A DNA stretch of 64,000 nt, taken from contig NZ_CP025429.1 of the NCBI RefSeq assembly GCF_002848345.1, positions 2,542,001 through 2,606,000 on the forward strand, in the 5' to 3' direction. Below the pieces are notes generated by a model. That model was not told the origin of the DNA and did no database searches. It saw only the letters and a program-made list of their open reading frames with translations. Source of the DNA: Chromobacterium sp. ATCC 53434. GTDB lineage: Bacteria > Pseudomonadota > Gammaproteobacteria > Burkholderiales > Chromobacteriaceae. The first letter of the stretch is position 1; each line of letters begins with the position of its first letter. Of this stretch, positions 1 through 8,831 are shown one piece after another. A program made the translations under genes and the position numbers.

Positions 1-217
1 CCGGCTCCGCGCTCAGCGGCGCCTCGCCGTAGCTGAGCAACTGGCCCAACACGCCGATCTCCTCCAGCGTCAGTTCGCGCTCGCTCTCGGCGAAATGCCA
101 GTGCTCGGCGGTCAGCGCCAGATCCTTCAGACCGGCGTCGGCCGCTGCCGCCTGCAGTTTTTCGAGACGGAACGGCGACAGGGCGACGCCACCGCGCAGC
201 TTGGTAATGTAAGACAT
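1..217 (-). CDS. purL: Phosphoribosylformylglycinamidine synthase, N-terminal part (partial)
   Basis: The reverse strand opens with ATG at 217 and reads in frame to the window edge, giving 72 residues beginning MSYITKLRGGVALSPFRLEK. This matches the start of large single-chain FGAM synthases (purine biosynthesis, ATP- and glutamine-dependent conversion of FGAR to FGAM), including the typical 'LRG..ALS.FRLEKL' opening and the later 'LTLEEIGVLGQLLSYGE' segment of the PurS-like domain. Only about 5% of the protein is present, so the catalytic part cannot be checked. It is divergent from glnB across a 146-bp gap. Identification is from the N-terminal pattern only. Confidence 0.8.
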   Translation of the reverse strand, partial: MSYITKLRGGVALSPFRLEKLQAAAADAGLKDLALTAEHWHFAESERELTLEEIGVLGQLLSYGEAPLSAEP

Positions 218-279
218 AGACACTCGCGACAAGTACCAGGAAAGGGCGTCATAATACAGCAAAACATCGCTGCATTTAA

Positions 280-702
<423 letters not shown>

Positions 703-736
703 ACCGCCCCCTTCCCCCACGGCGACGCCCGCCAAA

Positions 737-771
737 TAAAAAAAGCCGCCTTTGCCGGGCGGCTTTTTTAC
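737..771. terminator. Bidirectional Rho-independent terminator between glnB and bamD
   Basis: A GCCGCC / GGGCGGC stem with a short TTTGCC loop is flanked by an A-run on the left and a T-run on the right. It can therefore end glnB on the plus strand and bamD on the minus strand, which converge here. Confidence 0.9.
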
Positions 772-787
772 GCGCTTCAGGCCGCGC

Positions 788-1582
788 TTACTTCCACAGC
801 TTCCACCAGGGCATTTCCTCGGTCCGCCACTGCGTCGTCAGATACTGGCTTTGCGGATAGTTCAACGCCAGCACGCGGCGGGCGTCGTCGCGCAGTTGCG
901 GCATCTGCAGCTTGTCGTAGGCGGTCACCAGGATGGCCAGCGCCTCTTCCTGGTACTTGGTGTTGGAGAAATCCTTGACCACGCCCTGGACGCGGTTGGC
1001 CGCCGCCAGATAAGCGCCGCGCTTCATGTAGTAGCGCGCCACATGCATCTCGTTGCCGCCCAGCGCGTCGACCAGCTTGATCATCTTGGCCCGCGCGTCC
1101 GGCGCGTAGGTGCTGTTCGGGAAGCGGCTGGTCAATTCGCGGAAGGCGGTGAACGCCTCGCGCGCGGCGCGCGGGTCGCGCTCGCTCATGTCCTGACCGG
1201 CCCATTTGGCCAGCAAACCGGAATCGTCGTTGAAATACACCAGCCCCTTCAGATAATAGATGTAGTCGAGGTTCGGGTGCGTCGGGTGCAACTTGATGAA
1301 ACGGTCGGCCGCGGCGATGGCCTGCTCCGGTTCCCCATCCTTGTAATGGGTGTAGGCCAGGTCCATCTGCGCCTGCTGCGCGTAGCGGCCGTAAGGAAAA
1401 CGGGACTCCAGCGTTTCATAGAGCTTGACAGCACGGGTATAATTGCCGCTGTTCAACTCGTCGTGAGCTTCCGCGTACAGCTTTTCCACCGGCCAGCCGC
1501 GCGTTTCGTCGTAGGGCTCCGTGGAGGCACATCCGGCAAGCCCCGCCATCACCAACATTGCAGCAACAACGTATCTTTTCAT
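788..1582 (-). CDS. bamD: Outer membrane assembly lipoprotein BamD (ComL)
   Basis: A 264-residue lipoprotein with a signal peptide ending in the lipobox LAGC (lipidated Cys18). This is followed by the BamD-type TPR array: YAEAHDELNSGNYTRAVKLY, then a 'SRFPYGRYAQQAQMDLAYTHYKDGE' repeat and 'PTHPNLDYIYYLKGL'. BamD is the essential lipoprotein partner of BamA in beta-barrel insertion. In Neisseriales it was first called ComL. Its ATG (1582 to 1580) shares two bases with the ATG of rluD on the other strand, so the two genes start head to head with no intergenic DNA. Each promoter must lie inside the other gene. Confidence 0.95.
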   Translation of the reverse strand: MKRYVVAAMLVMAGLAGCASTEPYDETRGWPVEKLYAEAHDELNSGNYTRAVKLYETLESRFPYGRYAQQAQMDLAYTHYKDGEPEQAIAAADRFIKLHPTHPNLDYIYYLKGLVYFNDDSGLLAKWAGQDMSERDPRAAREAFTAFRELTSRFPNSTYAPDARAKMIKLVDALGGNEMHVARYYMKRGAYLAAANRVQGVVKDFSNTKYQEEALAILVTAYDKLQMPQLRDDARRVLALNYPQSQYLTTQWRTEEMPWWKLWK

Positions 1583-2678
1583 GACTGATCCTTACATTGA
1601 CCCGGACGATTATAGCGACATCTCGGAAAACGAGATATCCGCCACGCAACATCTCGAAGTGCCGCTCTCTCTGTGCGGCGAGCGGCTCGACGCGGCGCTG
1701 GCCAAATTGCTGCCGGATTACTCCCGCAGCCGGCTGACTCAGTGGATCAAGGACGGCCAGGTCACGGTGGACGGCCAGGTGCTTGCGCCCAAGACCAAAA
1801 TGCTCGGCGGCGAGAAGCTGGAAGTCCTGCTGCAACAGACCAACGAGGAGATGGCGTTCCAGCCCGAGGCGATGGATCTGGCCATCGTGTTCGAGGATGA
1901 ACACATCATCGTCCTGAACAAGCCGGCCGGCCTGGTCGTGCATCCGGCCGCCGGCAACTGGAGCGGCACGCTGCTGAACGGCCTGTTGCACCATTGCCCG
2001 TCGCTGGCCCAGGTGCCGCGCGCCGGCATCGTGCACCGGCTGGACAAGGACACCTCCGGCCTGATGGTGGTGGCCAAGACGCTGCCGGCGCAGACCGAGC
2101 TGGTGCGCCAGCTGCAGGCGCGCAGCGTCAAGCGCGTCTACCGCGCGATCGCCGACGGCGTCGTGCCGTTCGACGGCACGATAGACGCCAATATCGGCCG
2201 CGACCCGAACAACCGCCTGAAGATGGCGGTGCTGAAGTTCGGCGGCAAGCCGGCCATCACCCATCTGCGGGTGCTGGAACGCTACGCCAGCCACTCCTAC
2301 GTCGAGTGCAAGCTGGAAACCGGCCGCACCCACCAGATCCGCGTCCACATGCGCGAGGCCGGCCATCCGCTGGCCGGCGATCCGGTGTACGGCAATGTGC
2401 GCCACAAGATGGACGAGGACGCCGCCGCCGCGGTGAAGACGCTGGGCCGGCAGGCGCTGCACGCTTACGCGCTGGCGCTGGTGCACCCGGCCTCCGGCGA
2501 ACAGCGCAGCTGGCGGGCGCCGCTGCCCGACGATTTCCGCCGGCTGCTGAACCTCTTGCGCGGCGACGGCGCGGTGCCCGACGAGCAAGCCTTCGCCCAC
2601 GCCGACGGCGAGGACGACGATGACTGGGACGACGACGACGATGACGACAGCGACATCGAGGTGATCTATGCCCGCTGA
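1581..2678 (+). CDS. rluD: 23S rRNA pseudouridine(1911/1915/1917) synthase RluD
   Basis: 365 residues from the ATG at 1581. An upstream in-frame start at 1521 exists but would lie deep inside bamD, and the residues it adds are not RluD-like. Domains: S4 RNA-binding domain at about 20-85 (GERLDAALAKLLPDYSRSRL), then the RluA-type catalytic domain with HRLDKDTSG holding the catalytic Asp, and the late motif LETGRTHQIRVHM. It modifies helix 69 of 23S rRNA. Oddity: the C-terminus carries an extremely acidic tail of about 20 residues, mostly Asp, absent from typical 325-residue RluD. It overlaps pgeF by 11 bases, which suggests translational coupling. An rluD-pgeF pair beside bamD is conserved in many proteobacteria. 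Confidence 0.93.
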   Translation: MTDPYIDPDDYSDISENEISATQHLEVPLSLCGERLDAALAKLLPDYSRSRLTQWIKDGQVTVDGQVLAPKTKMLGGEKLEVLLQQTNEEMAFQPEAMDLAIVFEDEHIIVLNKPAGLVVHPAAGNWSGTLLNGLLHHCPSLAQVPRAGIVHRLDKDTSGLMVVAKTLPAQTELVRQLQARSVKRVYRAIADGVVPFDGTIDANIGRDPNNRLKMAVLKFGGKPAITHLRVLERYASHSYVECKLETGRTHQIRVHMREAGHPLAGDPVYGNVRHKMDEDAAAAVKTLGRQALHAYALALVHPASGEQRSWRAPLPDDFRRLLNLLRGDGAVPDEQAFAHADGEDDDDWDDDDDDDSDIEVIYAR

Positions 2679-3405
2679 GGACTGGATCGCCGCCGACTGG
2701 CCGGCCCCCGCCACGGTGAAGACGCTGCTGACCACCCGCTCGGGCGGCGTCAGCCAACCGCCGTACGCCAGCCTCAACCTCGGCGCCCACGTCGGCGACG
2801 CGCCCGACCATGTCGCCGCCAACCGCGTGCGGCTGCGCGACGAATTGCCGGCCGAGCCCGCCTGGCTCAATCAGGTGCACGGCACCGCGGTCGTCGACGC
2901 CGCGGCGGTCGGCGCCGACGCGCCCGACGCCGACGCCAGCTTCGCCCGCGCGCCCGGCGCGGTATGCGCGGTGATGACCGCCGATTGCCTGCCGCTGCTG
3001 CTGTGCGACGACGCCGGCGGCGTGGTGGCCGCCGTCCACGCCGGCTGGCGCGGACTGTGCGACGGCGTCATCGAAGCCGCCGTCGCCGCCACCGGCGCGC
3101 CGCCGGCGACGCTGATGGCCTGGCTGGGCCCCGCCATCGGCCCGGACGCCTTCGAGGTCGGCGCCGAAGTGCGCCAGGCCTTCGTCGAACGCGACGCCGC
3201 CGCCGCGGCCGCCTTCATCGACATCGACGACGGCAAATACTTGGCCGACATCTACGCGCTGGCGCGGCTGCGACTGGCCGGGCTCGGCATGGACCGCGTC
3301 TACGGCGGCGACTTCTGCACCGTGATAGACCGCGATCGCTTCTTCTCCTACCGCCGCGACGGCGTCACCGGCCGCATGGCCTCGCTGATCTGGCTGGAAG
3401 ACTGA
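2668..3405 (+). CDS. pgeF: Peptidoglycan editing factor / multicopper-like purine nucleoside phosphorylase (YfiH family)
   Basis: 245 residues, normal family length. The DUF152/YfiH signature residues are present: NQVHG (about 70), TADCLPLLL (about 108) and HAGWRG (about 125), whose His and Cys residues bind zinc. Family members act on purine nucleosides and, in E. coli, prevent misincorporation of amino acids into peptidoglycan precursors. The start codon lies inside the 3' end of rluD. The gene is followed by a GC hairpin and T-rich tract. Confidence 0.93.
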   Translation: MPAEDWIAADWPAPATVKTLLTTRSGGVSQPPYASLNLGAHVGDAPDHVAANRVRLRDELPAEPAWLNQVHGTAVVDAAAVGADAPDADASFARAPGAVCAVMTADCLPLLLCDDAGGVVAAVHAGWRGLCDGVIEAAVAATGAPPATLMAWLGPAIGPDAFEVGAEVRQAFVERDAAAAAAFIDIDDGKYLADIYALARLRLAGLGMDRVYGGDFCTVIDRDRFFSYRRDGVTGRMASLIWLED

Positions 3406-3416
3406 GCCCATCCCCG

Positions 3417-3444
3417 CCCCGCCGCCCGGCGGGGTGTTTGTTTT
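3417..3444 (+). terminator. Terminator after pgeF
   Basis: A 7-bp CCCCGCC / GGCGGGG stem with a GCCC loop is followed by TGTTTGTTTT. It has the shape of a Rho-independent terminator closing the rluD-pgeF unit. Confidence 0.75.
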
Positions 3445-3549
3445 CGCCTACGCCCGGACCGCCGCGAGCGGCATTTTCCGCCCGTCGCATTGACCCCGGC
3501 CCGCGGCGCGAACATCATCATGTCATCTCCCCACCCGCGCGGCGCCGCA

Positions 3550-4422
3550 ATGGACATCAGCACGCTAGACCGCCTGACCCCGGCCGATCTGCACCGTTGT
3601 TTTCTCGAAGCGTTCAGCGATTACGTGGTGCCGGCCCAGCCCAGCCTGGGCCAACTGGCCTTCATGCTGCGCCGCCGCGGCTGGGCGCCGGAATTGAGCG
3701 CCGGCGTCTGGCTGGACAATCTCCTGGTCGGCTTCTGGCTATGCGCGACGTCGGACATCGACGGCGAGACCGAAGGCTATTGCATCGCCGCCGGCGTCGT
3801 CCCGGCCGCGCGCCGACGGGGCGCGCTGACCGGCATGGCCGCACAGGTGGAAAGCCTGCTGTCCGCGCGCGGCATCCGGCGCCAACGGTTGGAGGTGATA
3901 GACGGCAATCTGCGCGCGCAACAGGCCTATGCCGCGCTAGGCTTCTCACCGCTGCGCCAGCTGGACTGCTACCAGATCCAGACGCCGATAGCCGCCGCCG
4001 GCGACTGGCCGGTCACCGTGCATGCCGGCTACCGGACGCAGGACTGGCCGCCGGCCGCCGGGCTCGCCTATCCGCCGGCGGTGCCTAACCGCCGCGAATC
4101 GCTGCTGCGGGCCGAGCCGCCGCCGCGCTGGCTCGCCGTGCGCCGCGACGGCCGCTTGCTCGGCTCGCTGCTGATGTCGCCGGACGGAGAAGTCGCCGAA
4201 CTGACGGTGGCACCGGACTGCCGCCGCCGCGGCATCGCCAGCCGGCTGCTGCACGCCGGCCAGATGCTGGCCAACGGCGGCAGGCTCAGTTTCAACAATG
4301 TGGACAACCGCGATCTGGCGCTGCTGAGCCTGTTGCTGAAACACCAGGCCGGCTACCGGCTGTCGCAATGGGAGATGTTGAAAAGCGCCGCGGCCGACGA
4401 CGGCATTCGGCCCGGGCGGTGA
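3550..4422 (+). CDS. GNAT-family N-acetyltransferase, two-domain
   Basis: About 290 residues from the ATG at 3550, where MDISTLDRLTPADLHRCFLEAF matches the family's usual N-terminus. The frame is open back to a TTG at 3490. Two GNAT-like halves are visible. The first has 'AAGVVPAARRRGALTGMAAQV' near residue 80, and the second has 'ELTVAPDCRRRGIASRLLHA' near 215. Both contain the R/QxxGxG/A acetyl-CoA loop. The final 'LLKHQAGYRLSQWEMLK' is typical of acetyltransferases whose acceptor is unknown. The substrate cannot be inferred. The gene stands alone between two intergenic gaps. Confidence 0.8.
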   Translation: MDISTLDRLTPADLHRCFLEAFSDYVVPAQPSLGQLAFMLRRRGWAPELSAGVWLDNLLVGFWLCATSDIDGETEGYCIAAGVVPAARRRGALTGMAAQVESLLSARGIRRQRLEVIDGNLRAQQAYAALGFSPLRQLDCYQIQTPIAAAGDWPVTVHAGYRTQDWPPAAGLAYPPAVPNRRESLLRAEPPPRWLAVRRDGRLLGSLLMSPDGEVAELTVAPDCRRRGIASRLLHAGQMLANGGRLSFNNVDNRDLALLSLLLKHQAGYRLSQWEMLKSAAADDGIRPGR

Positions 4423-4520
4423 TAAAATGAGAGAGTCGGCGGCGCCTCGCCGCCGGCGAGACACAGGCATCAACCAGCCGCCCGGTCCATCCGGCGCGGC
4501 GCAGAACCGGTCCGTCCCTC

Positions 4521-5174
4521 ATGCATCGACAGCAACAAACCGAATGGCAGCAACGGCTGATCACCTTGCTGGAACAACAACCGCCGGACGACGACGGCGC
4601 CCACGACCTCAGCCACCTGCACCGGGTGTGGGCGGTGGCGCGCCAGTTGCTGGAAAGCCATCCGGAAGCCGATCCGCTGGTGGTGATGGCCGGCAGCTAT
4701 CTGCACGACCTGGTCAACCTGCCGAAGAACCATCCGCAACGCAATCAGGCCTCGCGCTGGTCCGCCGAACGCGCGCGCCAGCTGCTGGCCGACAGCGGCC
4801 TTTCCGCCGCCCAGCTGGACAATCTGGCCCACGCCATCGAGGCCCACAGCTATTCGGCGGCGATCGAACCTCGCACGCTGGAGGCCAGGATCGTGCAGGA
4901 CGCCGACCGGATGGACGCGCTGGGCCCGGTGGGCCTGGCCAGGATGTTCTACGTCTCCGGCCGCATGGGACGCGCGCTGGCCCACCCGCTGGACCCGCTG
5001 GGCGAACAACGCGGCCTGGACGACCAAGCCTGGGCGATAGACCATATCGACGTCAAACTGGCCCGGCTGCCCGGCATGATGCAGACCGAGGCCGGCCGGG
5101 CGATGGCGGAGCAGAAGCTGCAATGGCTGCTCCATTTCCGCGACGAATTCTGCCGGGACTGGCTGGCGCGCTGA
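4521..5174 (+). CDS. HD-domain metal-dependent phosphohydrolase (YedJ-like)
   Basis: 217 residues with the HD signature in order: His in HDLSHLHRVW (about 28-35), the HD pair in GSYLHDLVN (about 62), and the distal Asp in VQDADRMDALG (about 129). These bind the divalent metal(s) that hydrolyse phosphate esters. The overall pattern, including 'HPLDPLGEQRGL' and the final helix, resembles E. coli YedJ. The natural substrate is unknown. The next gene starts 37 bases downstream and may be co-transcribed. Confidence 0.83.
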   Translation: MHRQQQTEWQQRLITLLEQQPPDDDGAHDLSHLHRVWAVARQLLESHPEADPLVVMAGSYLHDLVNLPKNHPQRNQASRWSAERARQLLADSGLSAAQLDNLAHAIEAHSYSAAIEPRTLEARIVQDADRMDALGPVGLARMFYVSGRMGRALAHPLDPLGEQRGLDDQAWAIDHIDVKLARLPGMMQTEAGRAMAEQKLQWLLHFRDEFCRDWLAR

Positions 5175-5211
5175 GCGCCCCACCCCCGCCGACACCAAGG
5201 GACGGCCCGAG

Positions 5212-5934
5212 ATGATGATACGCAAACTGCCGCGCAACATCGAAGGCCGCGACTGGGCCGTCGGCGACCTCCACGGCTGCTTCGCCCAGTTGCGCCGCCT
5301 GCTGAACATCATCGCCTTCAATCCGGCCCGCGACCGGCTGCTGTCGGTCGGCGACCTGGTTGACCGCGGGCCGGACAGCCCGCTGGTGACGGAGTGGCTG
5401 GCCCAGCCATGGTTTCACGCCGTGCGCGGCAATCACGAGCAGATGGCGCTGGACGCCGTGCACAATCCGCAACAGGACCGAGAGCGCCATTTGCGCAACG
5501 GCGGGCGTTGGCTGGACGAATTGACCGTGTCCGAGCGCGCCGCCTGCGTCGCCGCGCTGGAACGGTTGCCGCTGGCGCTGGAAGTCGAAGTGGAAGGCGG
5601 CAAAATGGGCATCGTCCACGCCGACTGTCCCGGCAACGACTGGGACGCGCTGACCGCGCGCCTGGAAGCCGACGCCGTCAGCGAGCGCGACCTCGAGGTG
5701 CTGCTGTGGGCGCGCGAGCGCGTGCTCAACGGCGGTGGCGGCCATGTCGCCAGCGTCGACCTGCTGCTGGCGGGACACACGCCGCAGGAGCGCGCCGTCC
5801 TGTACGACAACGTGATGCATCTGGACACCGGCGCCGTCTACGGCGGCAAGCTGACGCTGTTCTGCCTGAACGACCTCGTCGAAGTTTCGCTACCGGCCAG
5901 CTTCGAACAGCTGGCCCAGTTCCAGCTGCATTAG
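5212..5934 (+). CDS. Metallophosphoesterase (PrpA/PrpB-like serine/threonine protein phosphatase)
   Basis: 240 residues with calcineurin-type motifs near the N-terminus: GDLHGC (18-23), GDLVDRGPDS (46-55) and GNHE (about 75-78), then a metal-ligand His in the middle ('MGIVHADCPG') and the late 'LLAGHTPQ' histidine. The order and length match the short PrpA/PrpB group of phosphoprotein phosphatases and lambda phosphatase. Diadenosine tetraphosphatase (ApaH) is less likely because of length and the C-terminus. The substrate was not determined. Confidence 0.85.
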   Translation: MMIRKLPRNIEGRDWAVGDLHGCFAQLRRLLNIIAFNPARDRLLSVGDLVDRGPDSPLVTEWLAQPWFHAVRGNHEQMALDAVHNPQQDRERHLRNGGRWLDELTVSERAACVAALERLPLALEVEVEGGKMGIVHADCPGNDWDALTARLEADAVSERDLEVLLWARERVLNGGGGHVASVDLLLAGHTPQERAVLYDNVMHLDTGAVYGGKLTLFCLNDLVEVSLPASFEQLAQFQLH

Positions 5935-5988
5935 ACGGCGGCGGCCGCCGCCGTTAGAATGCGCGCTCCGCAGACCAAGGATGCCACG

Positions 5989-6390
5989 ATGGCCGAGCGC
6001 AACAAGAAAACCGCCACCAAGCCCGGACAGCAGCAGCGCCGCGCAGACGAACAGCGCCATGCCCAGGCCGAGCAAGCCTGCCGCCAGCTGACGAGCCTGC
6101 TGGAGGCGCTGGCCGCCGAAGGCCGGCTGGACGGCCAGGAAACCGCCGCCCAGTATCTGAATTCCACCCGCGCCTACTACCGTCGCATCCGCAACGGCAA
6201 GGTGATGGGGCCGGCCGACTTCACCGCCGCCGCCGAAGTCTGCGCCTGCGCCCACCGCGCGCTGGCCGCGCTGGACCCGACGCTGGCGTTTGCCGGCCTG
6301 TCCCAGGCCGAAGCGCTGGGCGAGGCCCTGCGCCAGGGCGCACTGGTGATCGCGGAAATGAAACGGATCAAGGCCGGCAAGGCTGGCTAA
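5989..6390 (+). CDS. Hypothetical protein, Lys/Gln-rich N-terminus with DNA-binding-like middle
   Basis: 133 residues. The ATG at 5989 is chosen because AAGGA lies 8 bases before it; the frame is open from 5959. The first 35 residues are polar and basic (NKKTATKPGQQQRRADEQRHAQ). The rest is helical and Ala-rich, and contains 'QETAAQYLNSTRAYYRRIRNGKVMG', which looks like a short helix-turn-helix or nucleic-acid contact, but I do not recognise the family. It could be transcribed with the phosphatase 54 bases upstream. Confidence 0.65.
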   Translation: MAERNKKTATKPGQQQRRADEQRHAQAEQACRQLTSLLEALAAEGRLDGQETAAQYLNSTRAYYRRIRNGKVMGPADFTAAAEVCACAHRALAALDPTLAFAGLSQAEALGEALRQGALVIAEMKRIKAGKAG

Positions 6391-6444
6391 GCCTCCACCC
6401 TCATGGCATGATGAAGGCCTTCCCCGCCACCCGCCGCCATCGCC

Positions 6445-6843
6445 ATGTACAAGCACATTCCCCATTTGCGCGTCGCCCGCCCGGTCGGAAATCTGAACCT
6501 GAGCAAGGCGATGTATTGCGAAGGCCTGAACCTGCAGGTGCTGGGCGGCTTTCGCGACCACGACGGTTTCGACGGCGTCATGCTGGGCCTGCCCGGCGCC
6601 GGCTATCACCTGGAATTCGTCGTCAGCCACCGCCACCCGGTGCCGCCCGCTCCGACGGCGGAAGACCTGTTGGTGCTCTATCTGCCGGACCGCGCCGAAT
6701 GGGAGGCCGCCTGCGCCTGCATGCGCGCCGCCGGCTTCGCCCAGACGCAGCCGGCCAATCCGTACTGGAACGCGCACGGCGCCACCTTCGTCGACCACGA
6801 CGGCTATCGCACCGTGCTGCAAAATACGAGCAGCCCTGTCTAA
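6445..6843 (+). CDS. VOC-superfamily protein (glyoxalase/bleomycin-resistance fold)
   Basis: 132 residues with the two beta-alpha-beta-beta-beta halves of a vicinal-oxygen-chelate protein: 'HLRVARPVGNLNLSKAMYCEGLNLQVLGGF' at the start, 'GYHLEFVVSH' in the middle and 'GATFVDHDGYRTVLQN' at the end, with Glu at the metal-ligand position in LEF. YycE-like members have no assigned substrate. The TAA stop is directly followed by a sequence resembling the end of the MITE-like element at 8832. Confidence 0.8.
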   Translation: MYKHIPHLRVARPVGNLNLSKAMYCEGLNLQVLGGFRDHDGFDGVMLGLPGAGYHLEFVVSHRHPVPPAPTAEDLLVLYLPDRAEWEAACACMRAAGFAQTQPANPYWNAHGATFVDHDGYRTVLQNTSSPV

Positions 6844-6910
6844 GAACCTGTTCACGATCTTTTGCGAGCAGCGCAAGACCAGGCCGAGCCATGCTTGCTG
6901 TTTCGAGGCT
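6844..6910. repeat. Possible short relic of the MITE-like element
   Basis: The sequence starting at 6841 (TAAGAACCTGTTCACGATCT) matches the left end of the 267-bp element at 8832 with two differences, including its flanking TAA. A second TAA follows at 6911-6913. Only the first 20 or so bases are similar. The other end is not a clear inverted copy, so this may be a deleted derivative or a solo end. It sits between two convergent genes. Confidence 0.4.
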
Positions 6911-7653
6911 TAATTTTCTATCTTTTCCAATAGACCGGCTTTGCGCATTTTCTCGATGACCTTATTGAATTCGGCCACCCACTTGCCCGCTCCCGCCGCC
7001 TTGGAAAACCCGAATGCGGCGTAGGACAGCTTGCCGATCGGCACATCGGAAACGCCTATCGTGTCGGCCACGCCCTGCTGGCCGACCAGATACTTGCCCA
7101 CATTCGAATCGATGGTCGCCAGATCGATCCGGCCGGAATCCATCATTTTCAGCAAGGTGACGGAGTCCGCCGCCCGATCGATAGGATGCGCGGATTCGAA
7201 TATCGCCTCCATCTCCTTGTCCACGACAGAGCCGATCTCCATTCCCAAATGATGCTCTTTCAAGGCTCGGTAATCCGCCCAGTCCACGCGTCCGCGGAAA
7301 GCGCTTTTCTTGTAAAGAAAACAGTTGTACTGCCGCATGACCGGCAAGGAGAATTCCATGAACTGCTCGCGCTCAGGCGTTTTGTACAACGGCAGGATAC
7401 CGTCGACCAAACCATCTTTGACCGCGCTCAGGCATCGCTTCCAGGGAAGAATCCTGACTACGACAAGCACGTCCAACTGTCTTCCGATTTCTTGCAGCAA
7501 TTTCACTTTTATGCCACTGGTGGCCAGCTCGCCAAACTCGCCCATCGCATAAGGCGGATATTTGTCGTAGCACATCGTCAGCTTGCGGCTTTCCGCGTGG
7601 GAAAACCCGGCGATGAGCGCGAAAATCGCTAGCAGCGCGTATCTGACATTCAT
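6910..7653 (-). CDS. Periplasmic solute-binding protein, SBP_bac_3 family (orphan)
   Basis: 247 residues from the ATG at 7653, which has a GGGGG ribosome site 7 bases upstream. The signal peptide MNVRYALLAIFALIAGFSHA precedes 'RKLTMCYDKYPPYAMGEFGE', the usual start of family-3 (polar amino acid type) binding proteins. 'DGILPLYKTPEREQFMEFS' and 'DLATIDSNVGKYLV' also fit. No ABC permease or ATPase is adjacent, so it is either an orphan receptor or serves a transporter elsewhere. The ligand is unknown; the absence of a clear amino-acid-binding Arg motif makes an amino-acid role uncertain. Confidence 0.8.
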   Translation of the reverse strand: MNVRYALLAIFALIAGFSHAESRKLTMCYDKYPPYAMGEFGELATSGIKVKLLQEIGRQLDVLVVVRILPWKRCLSAVKDGLVDGILPLYKTPEREQFMEFSLPVMRQYNCFLYKKSAFRGRVDWADYRALKEHHLGMEIGSVVDKEMEAIFESAHPIDRAADSVTLLKMMDSGRIDLATIDSNVGKYLVGQQGVADTIGVSDVPIGKLSYAAFGFSKAAGAGKWVAEFNKVIEKMRKAGLLEKIEN

Positions 7654-7910
7654 ACAACCCCCAGCGATTTCACCCATTCGAATCACCGCCGGCCTCCCGC
7701 CTCATAAAGCCGGAAAGGCCTCGGCTCCAACAGAAGCCGCCTCCCCCATCCATCACGGCAAGCTGATTCGCCATTGCCTGCGCCGCCTCAACCCGGCCCG
7801 GCCAAACTCATGACATGGAAGTAAAGAATCCAAGCCTTGCCCAATATCAACTTTCTCTTTCACATCAGCTTGATACCCTGGAGATACGCAACAGATCGAA
7901 AGAGAAAAAC

Positions 7911-8831
7911 ATGCCATACCTATGCCTGATTCTGGCTGCCTGCTTTTGGGGCGGAAACTATGTCATCGGCCACATTCTGGTGGAAAGCATCGATCCCATA
8001 CTGCTGTCCGCCGCCCGTTGGCTATTGACTGCCGCGCTCTTGATGGCCTTGTATCATCGCCAAGTGGCCGCGCAATGGCCGGCGATGAAAAAATCAATGG
8101 GCACGGTGGTATTTCTGGCGCTTTGCGGACAGGTGTTATTCCCCATCACGCTGTATATCGGTTTGCAATACACATCTTCGCTGAATGCCGCCATTTATCT
8201 CTCGACGACGCCCGCGCTTGTATTGATCATCAATAAAATATTCTTCAAGGAGAGCATCGCGCCGCAAAGCATATGGGGCGTCATCCTCAGCTCGACCGGC
8301 GTGGCCTATCTGATCCTTCAGGGCGATTTCACCCATGCCGACGCGCTGGCTTCGCTTAATCGCGGCGACCTTTGGACCATGGGCTCCGCCGTCAGCTGGG
8401 CCCTGTATTGCGCTTTCCTGCGCATCAAGCCCAAGGAAATAAAAGGCAACGCTTTTGTCGCCGTCAGCGCGACGATAGGCGCCATCGCCTTGCTGCCCGT
8501 CCTGCTGTTCACCTTCAGCGAAAAAGCGCCAGCCCTCGCCAGCGGCCATCTGCATTACGGCCTGCTCGCCGGCGTCGCCTATCTGGTCATCTTCCCTTCC
8601 TGGCTGTCCTACCTGCTTTGGAACAAGGGCATACTCGCCATTGGTTCGACCCGGGGAGAGATCTACTCCCACCTGATACCGCTCAGCGGCGGCCTACTCA
8701 GCATAGCCTTCCTGAACGCGCCCATTTACCCGTTCCACCTGGTCAGCGCCTTGCTCATCGCCTGCGGAATCGCGCTGTGCTCGATGGCCAGGCACGGCCA
8801 AGCCGTCCCGCGGCAGCAAGCAGGGCGGTAA
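7911..8831 (+). CDS. EamA/DMT-family inner-membrane transporter
   Basis: About 306 residues from the ATG at 7911 (AAAGAG upstream; the frame is open from 7815). It has ten predicted hydrophobic helices in two EamA repeats. The first repeat starts 'LCLILAACFWGGNYVIG' and the second 'GDLWTMGSAVSWALYCAFLR'. It is a drug/metabolite exporter of unknown substrate. Its TAA stop (8829-8831) doubles as the left copy of the 3-bp target duplication of the element that follows. Confidence 0.88.
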   Translation: MPYLCLILAACFWGGNYVIGHILVESIDPILLSAARWLLTAALLMALYHRQVAAQWPAMKKSMGTVVFLALCGQVLFPITLYIGLQYTSSLNAAIYLSTTPALVLIINKIFFKESIAPQSIWGVILSSTGVAYLILQGDFTHADALASLNRGDLWTMGSAVSWALYCAFLRIKPKEIKGNAFVAVSATIGAIALLPVLLFTFSEKAPALASGHLHYGLLAGVAYLVIFPSWLSYLLWNKGILAIGSTRGEIYSHLIPLSGGLLSIAFLNAPIYPFHLVSALLIACGIALCSMARHGQAVPRQQAGR

